Assembly: GCA_017745295.1 (NCBI GenBank)
Contig: JAGHZR010000016.1
Location: 1 to 64,000 of the forward strand
DNA length: 64,000 bases
Source of the DNA: Novosphingobium sp.
Lineage (GTDB): Bacteria; Pseudomonadota; Alphaproteobacteria; Sphingomonadales; Sphingomonadaceae
Direction of reading: 5' to 3'
Shown: positions 37,738 through 46,350 of the stretch, piece by piece
How positions within the stretch are numbered: position 1 is the first letter of the stretch
Layout of the letters: each line of letters starts with the position of its first letter
The notes under the pieces: model-generated
What the model saw: only the letters and a program-made list of their open reading frames with translations
The model's database searches: none
Told to the model about the DNA's origin: nothing
Made by a program: the position numbers and the translations under genes

Positions 37738-38316
37738 TCAAGCGAACTTGCCTGCCTTGGCGATCTCGGCCACCGGCTTGCGGTTGGAGGCTACTTCGCG
37801 CTCCTGGAGGAATTCGGGAAGCTGGCTCTTGTCGCCGATCCGACCGATGGCGAAGGCGGCTTCGAGACGGTGGTCGGCGGGAATGCCCAGTGCCTGTTCC
37901 GCCTCGCCGAACTTCAGGCCGGTCATGCCGTGGGTGTGGTAGCCCAGCGCCTGCGCCTGAAGCGCGGCCAGCGCCCAGGCGGCACCGGCGTCGAAGCTGT
38001 GGCTGTGGTTGCCCGAATTGCCCTTGTCCGAACGCATCTGGCTATCGGACACGACGTAGACGATGGCCGAGGCGTCCTTGGCCCAGCCCTGGTTGAACTC
38101 GATCAGTTGCGACAGCAGCAGGTCCCAGTTGGCGTCGCCCTTCTTCGCGTAAAGGAAAGTCCAGGGCTGCACGTTGTAGGCCGAAGGCGCCCAGCCGGCG
38201 GCTTCGAAGATCACGTCGAGGTCTTCCTGCGGAATTTCGCTGCCGTCGAACGCGCGCGGCGACCAGCGATCGACGATCAGCTTTTCGACTTTGGGGTGGG
38301 CAGTGCGTCCGGTCAT
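37738..38316 (-). CDS. nitroreductase-family FMN oxidoreductase
   Basis: A 192-residue flavoprotein. RWSPRAFDGSEIPQEDL is the conserved FMN-binding start, APSAYNVQPW the second motif, and LAALQAQALGYHTHGMTGL the helix preceding the C-terminal FMN segment. Such enzymes reduce nitro compounds, quinones or enoates with NAD(P)H. The physiological substrate is unknown. The start at 38316 gives the family N-terminus (MTGRTAHPKVEKLIVDRWSP); a longer frame to 38457 is not conserved. It is divergent from ygfZ. Confidence 0.9.
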   Translation of the reverse strand: MTGRTAHPKVEKLIVDRWSPRAFDGSEIPQEDLDVIFEAAGWAPSAYNVQPWTFLYAKKGDANWDLLLSQLIEFNQGWAKDASAIVYVVSDSQMRSDKGNSGNHSHSFDAGAAWALAALQAQALGYHTHGMTGLKFGEAEQALGIPADHRLEAAFAIGRIGDKSQLPEFLQEREVASNRKPVAEIAKAGKFA

Positions 38317-38522
38317 CTCGGGTATCCTTGGCAGGTGGTGAAATCTGGAGCGAGGGATAGCCTGCGAAAGAGCATCGGGGAATCGAGATAATTTAAACGG
38401 AACTGTTCCAATCTTTGGAAAAGCCGCCGATCTCGTCAGAGGCGGCCTGCTCGCCACGAATTGTGCCTTTCCACCGACTCCAGCGCCTTGCGCATGGGCA
38501 CGCTCTGCCCCACTTATCGGGC

Positions 38523-39281
38523 ATGACCGCCAGCCGCCTGTTCGACCGCGCCCTTATCCGGCTTTCCCCCCGCCCCGATTCGAACGAAGACGTCGCCCAG
38601 TTTCTGCAAGGCCTCGTCACCGCCGATGTCACGCAAGTGCTGCCGACCTGGACGGCGCTGCTCTCGCCGCAGGGCAAGGCGCTGTTCGACTTCATAGTCT
38701 GGCCCGGCGCCAACAAGGCCGGACCGGGCCTGCTGATCGACTGCGAGGCCGAAGTGGCCGACGCGCTGGTCAGGCGCCTGTCGATGTACCGCCTGCGCCG
38801 CGCCATCGACATTGCCCGCGACGATTCGCTGGCCGTCCACTGGCGCCCCCATACGGGTGACGGCGCCGCCGCCGATCCGCGCCACCATGGCCTCGGCGAA
38901 CGCTGGATCGCGCCGATCGACCCCACCGATCCGTCCGAAGCCGAAAGCGCCGATGCCGCCTGGCGCGCCCACCGCCTGGCCATGGGCGTGCCCGAAGGCC
39001 GCGCCGAACTGGGCGAGGGCGAGACGCTCTGGCTGGAATGCAATGCCGTGGAGCTGAACGGCGTCAGCTTCACCAAGGGCTGTTATGTCGGGCAGGAAAA
39101 TACCGCGCGCATGAACTGGCGGCAGAAGGTCAACCGCCGCCTGATCGTGGTGCCCCTCACCCGCTCGGACGAGAAGCGCCGCCGCGCCGCCTATCCCGAA
39201 CTCGGACTGGCGGTGGACCATCTGCGCGTCGAGGATATCGACCCTAAGCTGGCGCCGAAGTGGCTTGAACCTCCCGCCTGA
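38523..39281 (+). CDS. ygfZ: tRNA-modifying/iron-sulphur protein YgfZ
   Basis: A 252-residue folate-binding protein of the glycine-cleavage T-protein fold. The strictly conserved motif KGCYVGQE is present near residue 190, with TARMNWRQKVNRRL after it. In E. coli YgfZ uses folate to support iron-sulphur enzymes such as MiaB. FLQGLVTADV at the N-terminus is also typical. Interestingly, miaB is in the same window but 16 kb away. Its stop codon lies inside a hairpin that also holds the stop of the converging acetyltransferase gene. Confidence 0.93.
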   Translation: MTASRLFDRALIRLSPRPDSNEDVAQFLQGLVTADVTQVLPTWTALLSPQGKALFDFIVWPGANKAGPGLLIDCEAEVADALVRRLSMYRLRRAIDIARDDSLAVHWRPHTGDGAAADPRHHGLGERWIAPIDPTDPSEAESADAAWRAHRLAMGVPEGRAELGEGETLWLECNAVELNGVSFTKGCYVGQENTARMNWRQKVNRRLIVVPLTRSDEKRRRAAYPELGLAVDHLRVEDIDPKLAPKWLEPPA

Positions 39282-39299
39282 CAAGACAGATTGTCAGGC
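39276..39299. terminator. hairpin spanning two convergent stop codons
   Basis: GCCTGACAA (39276-39284) pairs perfectly with TTGTCAGGC (39291-39299), loop GACAGA. The TGA of ygfZ and the TGA of the leftward acetyltransferase both lie within the stem. No T tract follows on either strand. Confidence 0.6.
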
Positions 39300-39845
39300 C
39301 GGGAGCGCTCCTGCAACCGCCGCTACATGACGGAATGGCCGCTCCGTCAGATTGGCGACGTAGATCCTGGCCCGTACCGGCTCGCCGTGGCTGAAGCGTT
39401 CGCACTCGGCCCCGCTGTCCGCGAAACCGGTTTCCTCCAGCACTTCGCGCGTGGCGGGATTGTCCGCAAAATGGCTGACGACCACGCGGCGATGCCCCAG
39501 CGACCGGGCCTGCGCCAGCACCGCCCGCACCGCTTCGCGGGCAAAACCCCGTCCGCGATGGCAGGGCGCGATCCAGTAGCCGAGTTCCACCTCGTCCTCG
39601 ATCTGCCCGAGACCGATGCCGCCCACCAGCTTGGGTCCACCGGGCGAACGCAGATACATGAAGAAGTGCGGCAGGCGCGGGTCACGCGGTCTTGCCAGAT
39701 AATCGCGCATGGCCCCCATCGAACGCGGCAATTCGCCCGCGCCGAGCTTGCGCTCACCGGCATCGTCGGAGATGGCCTCGACGAGATCGTCGACATCTTC
39801 CGGCCAGCCGGGTCTCAAAAACAATCTCTCCGTGCGGACGAACAT
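39294..39845 (-). CDS. GNAT-family N-acetyltransferase (copy 1)
   Basis: A 183-residue RimJ/RimL-type acetyltransferase. It starts MFVRTERLFLRPGWPEDVDD, carries the acetyl-CoA loop region ELGYWIAPCHRGRGFAREAV and the C-terminal VVSHFADNPATREVLEETGF. The acceptor could be a protein N-terminus or a small amine. It is a clear paralogue of the gene immediately upstream (40012-40599), sharing the first 15 residues almost exactly. An A+T-rich stretch before the start (39846-39891) could hold a promoter (TTGTGC ... TAATAA on the minus strand). Confidence 0.88.
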   Translation of the reverse strand: MFVRTERLFLRPGWPEDVDDLVEAISDDAGERKLGAGELPRSMGAMRDYLARPRDPRLPHFFMYLRSPGGPKLVGGIGLGQIEDEVELGYWIAPCHRGRGFAREAVRAVLAQARSLGHRRVVVSHFADNPATREVLEETGFADSGAECERFSHGEPVRARIYVANLTERPFRHVAAVAGALPA

Positions 39846-39944
39846 GGGCCGTTCTCCGTTTTTATTATTTTGCGCCCCATACTATGCACAAAGACAGTTG
39901 CTTTGCACGGATTTTGCTACGGCTTGGGGAATTGCCGCGACGGA

Positions 39945-39982
39945 CTCTTCGGTGGATGCCGTCATCCACCGAAGAGCGCTTT
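39945..39982 (+). terminator. plus-strand intrinsic terminator without an annotated gene
   Basis: A 14-bp perfect stem (39945-39958 with 39963-39976), loop CCGT, then CGCTTTTT. It reads rightward, but both neighbouring genes are leftward. On the minus strand no T tract follows. It may end an unannotated plus-strand RNA starting near TACTAT (39880-39885). Confidence 0.75.
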
Positions 39983-40011
39983 TTCCTTAGACACTTAATA
40001 GAAAGCGCGAT

Positions 40012-40599
40012 TCAGGCGGCATGCCGCGTCGCGACGGTCTGACCACTTCCGAAACCGGGATTCGGACAGTCATCGTCGCAATCTCCGGGCGAATCGAATT
40101 CGACCGCATACTCGCGCGAGAGACCGTGCGTTCCCCGTCCTTCGCTGAACCGCTCGGTGACACGGCCGGTAGGCCGGAAGCCGACCTTCTCCAGCACGCG
40201 GCCGGATGCGGGATTGTCCAAAAAATGGCTGCCGATGATTCGCTTGTGGCCGATCGCCCGCGCCAGCGAGAGAACGGCACGGGCCGCCTCGCTCGCGAAG
40301 CCCTGCCCCCAGTGCTCGCGGGCGATCCAATAACCGAGTTCCACCTCGCCATCGAGCATCGAAAGACCGACGCAGCCGACGATGCGGGTGCCGTGGGCGC
40401 CGGGCTGGGTGATCAGGAAGCGCGGCAGCAGCCTATCCTGCGGCGCATCGAGAAAACGCCGGGCATCTTCACGGGTATATGGCCAGGGCGCGCGCGCCAG
40501 ATTGCGCACGACGGCTTCGTCGGCGATCAGGGCCAGCAGTTCATCCTGATCCTCGGACCAGCCGGGCCTCAGGAACAGCCGTTCGCTGCGAACGAACAT
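40012..40599 (-). CDS. GNAT-family N-acetyltransferase (copy 2)
   Basis: A 195-residue RimJ/RimL-type acetyltransferase paralogous to the next gene downstream. Conserved parts are MFVRSERLFLRPGWSEDQDE, VELGYWIAREHWGQGFASEA (acetyl-CoA loop) and GSHFLDNPASGRVLEKVGF. The C-terminus is longer and ends in a Cys/Asp/Gly-rich tail of doubtful function (DCDDDCPNPGFGSGQ). It lies after rpmA on the same strand, but two hairpins separate them, so it probably has its own promoter. Confidence 0.88.
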   Translation of the reverse strand: MFVRSERLFLRPGWSEDQDELLALIADEAVVRNLARAPWPYTREDARRFLDAPQDRLLPRFLITQPGAHGTRIVGCVGLSMLDGEVELGYWIAREHWGQGFASEAARAVLSLARAIGHKRIIGSHFLDNPASGRVLEKVGFRPTGRVTERFSEGRGTHGLSREYAVEFDSPGDCDDDCPNPGFGSGQTVATRHAA

Positions 40600-40762
40600 A
40601 GAGTATCTCCACTCATCCGCCCCGCGCGTTCCCTAGGATTTGCGCGTGACATTGCGATTACGCACAACGTCCGAAGAGCCTGAAATATCCGCGCAATTTC
40701 GTAAGAAAATGTAAGGATCGATCGCTCTGCGAAACGGCTGTGCCGTGCGTGAGGGAGACACG

Positions 40763-40794
40763 AAAAGAGGGAGACGGGCTGGCCCCTCTCCCTC
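40763..40794 (-). terminator. intrinsic terminator after rpmA
   Basis: On the minus strand an 8-bp stem (40767-40774 with 40787-40794), extended by three more pairs after a mismatch, is followed by TTTT. It lies about 70 bases after the rpmA stop. Confidence 0.8.
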
Positions 40795-40820
40795 GTTCAG
40801 CCGACCTTTGAAGATCGGCG

Positions 40821-40847
40821 GGGCCATCCCGTAAGGATGGCCCTTTT
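40821..40847. terminator. hairpin directly downstream of rpmA
   Basis: A 9-bp stem (40821-40829 with 40835-40843), loop CGTAA. T residues follow on the plus strand and A residues precede it on the minus strand, so for rpmA it is mainly a 3-prime stabilising hairpin ahead of the true terminator at 40763-40794. Confidence 0.55.
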
Positions 40848-40860
40848 ATCGACCATCCGA

Positions 40861-41130
40861 TTATTCGGCGGCTTCTGCCATGGCGTCAACCGACACGTAC
40901 TTGCGGCCGAGTTTGCCGTCGTGGAAACGCACGCGACCTTCGGCAAGCGCGAAGAGGGTGTGGTCCTTGCCCATACCGACGTTCACGCCCGGGTACACGC
41001 GGGTGCCGCGCTGACGGATGATAATGTTGCCGCCGATCACTTCCTGACCGCCGAACTTCTTAACGCCAAGACGGCGGCCCGCAGAGTCGCGACCGTTGCG
41101 CGACGAACCGCCTGCTTTCTTATGTGCCAT
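40861..41130 (-). CDS. rpmA: 50S ribosomal protein L27
   Basis: An 89-residue ribosomal protein located near the peptidyl transferase centre. The N-terminus [20 protein letters not shown] and the core [20 protein letters not shown] are characteristic. There is no N-terminal cleavable extension of the Firmicutes type. It follows rplU by 24 bases on the same strand, forming the usual rplU-rpmA operon. The gene often found next (obgE) is not adjacent here; two acetyltransferase genes follow instead. Confidence 0.98.
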   Translation of the reverse strand: MAHKKAGGSSRNGRDSAGRRLGVKKFGGQEVIGGNIIIRQRGTRVYPGVNVGMGKDHTLFALAEGRVRFHDGKLGRKYVSVDAMAEAAE

Positions 41131-41154
41131 TGCTCAGTCCTTCCGATCTTTGGC

Positions 41155-41451
41155 TCAGGCGACCGACACGATGCGCAGCAGGGTCATCTGCTGGCGGTGG
41201 CCGTTCTTGCGACGATAGTTGTGGCGGCGGCGCTTCTTGAATACCACGACCTTTTCGCTCTTGGCCTGCGCGATGATCTCGGCCGAAACCGTGATCTTCG
41301 AGGCGTCGGCGACTTCGCCGTCGTTGCCGGCGAGCAGAACGTCGCCCAGCGTGATGGTCTCACCGGCTTCACCAGCCAGCTTTTCAACCGCGATCTTGTC
41401 TCCGGCGGCAACCCGATACTGCTTGCCGCCCGTGCGCACAACTGCGAACAT
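41155..41451 (-). CDS. rplU: 50S ribosomal protein L21
   Basis: A 98-residue ribosomal protein. [20 protein letters not shown] at the N-terminus and [20 protein letters not shown] near the end are diagnostic of L21, which binds 23S rRNA together with L20. It is the first gene of the rplU-rpmA operon, transcribed leftward. The upstream region contains a stable hairpin that could be part of an autoregulatory leader. Confidence 0.98.
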   Translation of the reverse strand: MFAVVRTGGKQYRVAAGDKIAVEKLAGEAGETITLGDVLLAGNDGEVADASKITVSAEIIAQAKSEKVVVFKKRRRHNYRRKNGHRQQMTLLRIVSVA

Positions 41452-41713
41452 GGTGCCCTTACCTAATCTCAATGAGCCCTAAACAGGCCGAAACAACTTT
41501 GCCCCGGCCGCTCTGGTCCAGGAAGGAACCGTGGAGCCTTGCGGGCGACGCACCGGCATCCCCATTTGCATGGGGTTCCGGAAAGAATGGTGCCGTTAGT
41601 CCAGCGACCGATTCGTGTCAACCAGCGAGTGGCCGGGGAAAGGCCGGGAAACGCTATTGGACCATGGCTCGCCATGGATTGACGCTCGCGATCGGCCCTG
41701 ACCATGCTATGGA
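41452..41713 (-). promoter_or_regulatory. rplU upstream region with leader hairpin
   Basis: A 262-base gap between divergent genes. 41561-41566 (CCCCAT) pairs with 41571-41576 (ATGGGG) around a TTGC loop. GGAACC (about 41525-41530) can pair with GGTTCC (41575-41580) as a competing long-range stem. This could be an L21-binding leader, but no conserved motif known to me confirms it. A promoter for the divergent lipoprotein gene must also lie here. Confidence 0.35.
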
Positions 41714-42280
41714 ATGCCCATGACCCGCGCACCAGTCCGTTTCCCTGCCCTTTTCCGGGGCCATTTCCCGACATTGGCGCTCGCTTCCGTGCTTTCGCTG
41801 GGCCTCTGCGCCTGCTCCACGGCTCGAAGCTATCCTTCGCTGGCCTATCGCGCGGTGGAGCGCACCGCCATGCCAGCAGCCGCCGAACCGGCACCGCCGC
41901 CAGTCCAGCTTCCCCCGGCGAGCGCCGACCTGACCACCCGAATCAGCGGCCTCGTCGCCGCCGCACAGGCCTCCGACAAGCAATTCGCCGCGAAACGCCC
42001 TGCCGCCGACCGCGCGGTTTCGGCCGCCGCCCGCGCGGCGCGCACCAGCGATTCGTGGATTTCGGCGCAAGTGGCAGTTTCGGCGCTCCAGGCCAGCCGC
42101 GACACGACCGTCGCCGCCTTGGCCGACCTCGATTCGCTCTATGCCGATGCGCGCCAGGCCGAACCCGTTGAGGAATCGCCCAGCGCCAAGGCCATCGATA
42201 CCGCGCGCGCGCAAGTGCAAGCCCTCGTAAACGGCCAGAACGACGTGATCTCCGCGCTCGACGCGCGCCTGAAGGCCTGA
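41714..42280 (+). CDS. putative lipoprotein
   Basis: A 188-residue protein with a lipoprotein signal ending LGLCACS (acylated Cys about residue 37 of this start). The mature part is Ala-rich and helical (for example SGLVAAAQASDKQFAAKR and AVSAAARAARTSDSWISAQ), without further motifs, and resembles a coiled-coil periplasmic lipoprotein. Two in-frame ATGs (41714, 41720) precede the signal. The second has GGA at better spacing and may be the real start. Divergent from rplU. A GC-rich hairpin follows the stop. Function unknown. Confidence 0.75.
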   Translation: MPMTRAPVRFPALFRGHFPTLALASVLSLGLCACSTARSYPSLAYRAVERTAMPAAAEPAPPPVQLPPASADLTTRISGLVAAAQASDKQFAAKRPAADRAVSAAARAARTSDSWISAQVAVSALQASRDTTVAALADLDSLYADARQAEPVEESPSAKAIDTARAQVQALVNGQNDVISALDARLKA

Positions 42281-42290
42281 AGATACGAAA

Positions 42291-42319
42291 AACCCCTCCC
42301 CCTTGCGAGGGGAGGGGTT
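42291..42319. terminator. two-way terminator
   Basis: An 11-bp stem (AACCCCTCCCC with GGGGAGGGGTT) is followed on the minus strand by further T residues (TTTCG). It serves the leftward transcript from yggS and the rightward lipoprotein gene. Confidence 0.8.
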
Positions 42320-42620
42320 GTCCGAACGGATCCGATGCCGACCTGAAAGCCCCCCGGCTCAGATGCGGATCGAGAGGCGCGGTTACCTCAAGGCGACGAT
42401 GGCGGGACGGTCAGTCCCCAGCCCAGGATCAGCACGGGAAACGAGGACCTGAATGGCCACCTCGCCCACAATCAGCCTTCCGCTCGAAATTTCGACGCCG
42501 CGAGACCGGCGGGAGATTACCATCTCCTGCCGGCCCCATGGCGCCGTTTCGCAGCGAAAGATTTGACGCCGATCAAACGGAGCAAATTTCGCGGCCGGGG
42601 TCGCGGCCTTCGACGTAGCC
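42320..42620 (-). other. 301-base gap downstream of yggS with a doubtful 46-codon frame
   Basis: On the minus strand 42523-42383 could encode a 46-residue basic peptide beginning MVISRRSRGVEISSG, with AGGAG touching the ATG (too close for a normal binding site) and third-position G+C lower than in neighbouring genes. A terminator follows at 42319-42291. I see no family match. The rest of the gap shows nothing. Confidence 0.25.
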
Positions 42621-43283
42621 TCAGCCCCGCGCGCCGAACAGCGCGCTGCCGACCCGCACATGCGTCGCGCCGAGCATCACCGCGGTCTCGAAATCCTCGC
42701 TCATGCCCATCGAAAGCTGGTCGAGGCCGTTGTCGCCTGCGATCTTGGCGAGCAGCGCGAAGAACGGCGCCGCCTCGATCCCAAGCGGCGGCACGCACAT
42801 GAGACCAGCGACCGGAATCTGCGCCTCGCGCGCGGAGGCCAGCAACGCGGGCACCTCCGCGATCGCACAGCCACCCTTCTGGTCTTCCGCGCCGATATTG
42901 ACCTGCACGAAGCAGGGCACGCGGCGGCCGGTCTTGTCCATCGCCTTGCCCAGCGCCGCGACCAGCGAAGGCCGGTCGAGCGAATGGATGCTGTGGAACA
43001 GGCCGAGCGCTTCCTCCGCCTTGTTCGACTGCAGCTGGCCGACGAGATGCAGCCGCACCTCGGGATGTTCCTCAAGCAGGGCGGGCCACTTGGCCTCGGC
43101 TTCCTGCACGCGGTTCTCGCCGAACACGCGCTGGCCCTGCGCGATCAGGGGCGCGATCGCCTCGGCGGGGTGGGTCTTGGAAATGGCGACGAGTTCGACC
43201 GAGGCCTCTTCGCGCCCGGCAATGCGGGCGGCCTGGGCGATACGGGCGCGAATATGTTCGAGAGGAGTTGCTGGCTGATCCAT
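42621..43283 (-). CDS. yggS: PLP-homeostasis protein YggS
   Basis: A 220-residue PLP-binding protein with the alanine-racemase-like barrel but no known catalysis; it maintains pyridoxal-phosphate and amino-acid balance. The PLP lysine lies in ELVAISKTHPAEAI, and further family segments are FGENRVQEAEAKWP, LHLVGQLQSNKAEEAL, IHSLDR and MGMSEDFETAV. Length is normal for the family. The start codon at 43283 abuts the divergent thiE-like gene. Confidence 0.95.
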   Translation of the reverse strand: MDQPATPLEHIRARIAQAARIAGREEASVELVAISKTHPAEAIAPLIAQGQRVFGENRVQEAEAKWPALLEEHPEVRLHLVGQLQSNKAEEALGLFHSIHSLDRPSLVAALGKAMDKTGRRVPCFVQVNIGAEDQKGGCAIAEVPALLASAREAQIPVAGLMCVPPLGIEAAPFFALLAKIAGDNGLDQLSMGMSEDFETAVMLGATHVRVGSALFGARG

Positions 43284-43305
43284 GGGGCGCTGCTATAGCG
43301 GCTTC

Positions 43306-43842
43306 GTGCCGAACCGCCACCCGCCTCTTCCCCAGATCTGGCTCATCAGCGATGCCCGCAACGACCCCGCGCTGGAGCGAGCGCTTGCCCGCCTGCCGCG
43401 CGGATCGGGGTTGATCTATCGGCACTACCACCTCGCGCCGACCGAGCACCGCGCCCGTTTCGCGGCCCTCGCCCGCGTGGCCCGGCGCTTCGGACATCGC
43501 GTGATCCTGTCCGGCACCCCGCGACTGGCGCGGGCGTGGAAGGCCGACGGCGCTTATGGAGCGGCGGAAAAGCTCACCCAAGGCCCCGCGACACTGCGCC
43601 TCATCACCGTTCATTCCCTGCGCGAACTGGCCCGCGCTCACCGCGCCCGCGCCGACGCAGTGCTGCTTTCGCCGGTCTACCCAACCCGCTCCCACCCCGG
43701 CGCGGCGACGCTCGGGCCGGTGCGATTCCACCTTCTCGCCGCACGATCCGCCGTTCCGGTCATTGCCCTCGGCGGCATGACCCGCCATCGCGCGCGCCAT
43801 CTGCCGTCGCGAAAATGGGCGGCGATTGAGGGCCTTGCCTGA
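43306..43842 (+). CDS. thiamine-phosphate synthase-like protein
   Basis: About 178 residues of the ThiE/TenI TIM-barrel family. QIWLISDARND at the start, GLIYRHYHLAP, VILSGTPRLA, DAVLLSPVYPTRSHPGA (phosphate/metal strand) and VPVIALGGMTRHRA match the family. ThiE joins HMP-pyrophosphate and thiazole-phosphate; TenI relatives lack this activity. The protein is slightly short, so I leave the symbol empty. I favour GTG at 43306; an ATG at 43282 would overlap the divergent yggS start codon. Confidence 0.75.
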   Translation: MPNRHPPLPQIWLISDARNDPALERALARLPRGSGLIYRHYHLAPTEHRARFAALARVARRFGHRVILSGTPRLARAWKADGAYGAAEKLTQGPATLRLITVHSLRELARAHRARADAVLLSPVYPTRSHPGAATLGPVRFHLLAARSAVPVIALGGMTRHRARHLPSRKWAAIEGLA

Positions 43843-43953
43843 GCAGCAGGCGAGTCGCCCACAAGCCTGTTCCCGATCCATTCTTGACGACGAGTCCTGC
43901 CGCAGCGCATTATCCGCGGCCTGATCAGAGCCCGATTTCAGGGGGAATTCCTA

Positions 43954-46350
43954 ATGGCCACCCGGCCCCTCGCGCCCGGACGGCGTATCGCCAAGCCGAA
44001 CTGGCGCGCCGTTCTCAAGCGCTCGCTGCGCCGCGCCTCCGAACTGAGCGGCGCGCTGACGCTGTTCGCGGCGATGGCTTTCCTCGCCCTTGCGCTGGTG
44101 AGCTATCACCAGACCGACCCCTCCGCCTCGACCGCCGCAGGCGGCCCGGCGCAGAACTGGATGGGCACGGTCGGCGCCTGGGTGGCCGAACGCGCGCTGG
44201 TGCTGTTCGGGCCGGTCTCGGCGCTGTTCATTCCCCTGCTCTACGTCTTTGCCCGCAAGCTCTGGCTGCTGGTCGAGGAAGACGACAACGAGATCGAGCA
44301 CTCCAACCAGCGCTGGTGGCGCCCGGTGGCAGTGCTGGCGATCGCGATGACCTTGATCGCCACGGTCATGTCGCTGGTCTTCACCGCGCCCGGCGGCGTG
44401 CTGCCCGCCTCGATGGGCGGCATCACCGGCCTGCTTGGCGCCAAGGCCGTGACCGGACTCGCCGCTTTCGCGCCCGAGATCGTGCAGGGCTGGATCAAGC
44501 TGGTGTTGGCGCTGCTCTGCGCGCTGGCCGGTGTCGCGCTGGCGGGGCGGGTCTTCGCCGTCGACTGGGTCCGCCTGCTGACCCTGCCCGGCCGGATCGG
44601 ACGCCTGCGCGGCGAAGGCGAAGCCGCACCTGCCGTCTCCGAAAAAACCAAACCGCGCGAGGCCACCGAGGACGCCGACAAGCCCAAGGCCGCCCCGCGC
44701 ATCGATGCACCGTCCGCCGCCACTTTCGACGGCCCCTCGGAAAAGCCGCGCAAGGCGCCCGAGATCAGCGACCCCAAGGCCGCAGCCACCCCCGCGCAGC
44801 TCAACATCGGCAACCGCCAGAAGGACATGTTCGACAAGTTCGCGCTGCCGGGCCTCGACCTGCTGAACGATCCGCCGCCCAACTCGCAGCCGAAGATCGA
44901 CAAGCTCAGCCTCGAACGCAACGCGCGCCTGCTGGAAACCGTGCTGGACGACTTCAATGTGAAGGGCGAGATAACCGCCGTGCGCACCGGCCCGGTCGTC
45001 ACCATGTACGAGCTGGAACCGGCGCCGGGCATCAAGTCCAGCCGCGTGATCGGCCTTGCCGACGATATCGCCCGCAACATGTCCGCGATCTCGGCCCGCG
45101 TCTCCTCGATCCCCGGCCGCACCGTCATGGGCATCGAACTGCCGAACGCAGACCGCCAGATGGTCTCGTTCAAGGAGATGGTCGCCTCCGAAGCCTTCGC
45201 CGAGCACAAGGGCATGCTGCCGATCATCCTCGGCAAGGACATCGCCGGGGAGCCGGTAGTCGCAGACCTTGCGACGATGCCGCACTTACTGGTCGCCGGC
45301 ACCACGGGTTCGGGTAAGTCGGTGGGCCTCAACACCATCCTGCTCTCGCTGCTCTACCGCCTGACGCCGGCGCAGTGCCGCCTGATCCTGGTCGATCCCA
45401 AGGTGCTGGAACTCAAGAGCTACGACGATATCCCGCACTTGCTTTCGCCCGTCGTCACCGAGCCGCCCAAGGCCGTGCGCGCGCTGAAGTGGGCGGTGGA
45501 GGAAATGGAGCGCCGCTATCGCCAGATGAGCGAGATCAGCGTCCGCAACCTCGCCAGCTTCAACGAGAAGGTCCGCGCCGCCGCCGCAAAGGGCAAGCCG
45601 CTCGGCCGCCGCATCCAGATCGGTTTCGACCCGGAGACGGGCGAGGAACTCTACGAAGACCGCCAGCTCGATTACGAGACGTTGCCGCAGATCGTCCTCA
45701 TCGTCGACGAATTGGCCGACCTCATGGTCACCGTCGGCAAGGAAATCGAAGTGCTGATCCAGCGCCTCTCGCAAAAGAGCCGCGCGGCGGGCATCCACCT
45801 GATCATGGCGACGCAGCGTCCTTCCGTGGACGTCATCACCGGCGTCATCAAGGCCAACCTGCCGACCCGCGTGTCCTTCGCCGTCACCAGCCGCATCGAC
45901 AGCCGCACCATTCTCGGCGAACAGGGCGCCGAGCAGCTGCTGGGCAAGGGTGACATGCTCTACAAGCCCAGCTCCGACCCGGTGAAGCGCGTCCACGGCC
46001 CCTTCGTCTCGGACGAGGAAGTCGAACACGTCGCCGATCACTGGCGCGCGCAGGGCAAGCCCGACTACGTCGATGCCGTCACCAACGAACCCGAAGAGGG
46101 CTCGTTCGGCTTCGACGACCTCGACGCCACCGCCTCGGATCAGCCGGAAGAGCGCAAGTATCGCCAAGTGTGCCAGCTGGTGTTCGAGAACCAGAAGGTC
46201 TCGGTCTCGTGGCTGCAGCGCCAGATGGGCGTGGGCTACAACACCGCCGCCAAGTGGGTGGAACGCATGGAGCAGGACGGCTACGTCGGCCCCGCGAACC
46301 ATGTCGGCCGCCGCGACATCTACCGCGACGAGAACGGATCGCCGCTCTGA
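43954..46350 (+). CDS. ftsK: DNA translocase FtsK
   Basis: A 798-residue septum-located ATPase that pumps chromosomal DNA during division and activates XerCD at dif. Four N-terminal membrane spans (about residues 30-210) are followed by an Ala/Pro/Lys-rich linker (about 225-290). The alpha/beta motor comes next with Walker A AGTTGSGKSVGLN and Walker B IVLIVDELADLM, and the C-terminal winged-helix gamma domain (VSWLQRQMGVGYNTAAKWVE) reads KOPS sequences. The linker is short, as in other alphaproteobacteria. The next gene starts at the last base of the stop codon. Confidence 0.97.
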   Translation: MATRPLAPGRRIAKPNWRAVLKRSLRRASELSGALTLFAAMAFLALALVSYHQTDPSASTAAGGPAQNWMGTVGAWVAERALVLFGPVSALFIPLLYVFARKLWLLVEEDDNEIEHSNQRWWRPVAVLAIAMTLIATVMSLVFTAPGGVLPASMGGITGLLGAKAVTGLAAFAPEIVQGWIKLVLALLCALAGVALAGRVFAVDWVRLLTLPGRIGRLRGEGEAAPAVSEKTKPREATEDADKPKAAPRIDAPSAATFDGPSEKPRKAPEISDPKAAATPAQLNIGNRQKDMFDKFALPGLDLLNDPPPNSQPKIDKLSLERNARLLETVLDDFNVKGEITAVRTGPVVTMYELEPAPGIKSSRVIGLADDIARNMSAISARVSSIPGRTVMGIELPNADRQMVSFKEMVASEAFAEHKGMLPIILGKDIAGEPVVADLATMPHLLVAGTTGSGKSVGLNTILLSLLYRLTPAQCRLILVDPKVLELKSYDDIPHLLSPVVTEPPKAVRALKWAVEEMERRYRQMSEISVRNLASFNEKVRAAAAKGKPLGRRIQIGFDPETGEELYEDRQLDYETLPQIVLIVDELADLMVTVGKEIEVLIQRLSQKSRAAGIHLIMATQRPSVDVITGVIKANLPTRVSFAVTSRIDSRTILGEQGAEQLLGKGDMLYKPSSDPVKRVHGPFVSDEEVEHVADHWRAQGKPDYVDAVTNEPEEGSFGFDDLDATASDQPEERKYRQVCQLVFENQKVSVSWLQRQMGVGYNTAAKWVERMEQDGYVGPANHVGRRDIYRDENGSPL

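Noticed and set aside
42383..42523. CsrA-like small protein
   Set aside because: A vague resemblance (MVISRR...GE) to CsrA was considered, but the central CsrA residues are missing and the ribosome binding site is too close to the ATG.
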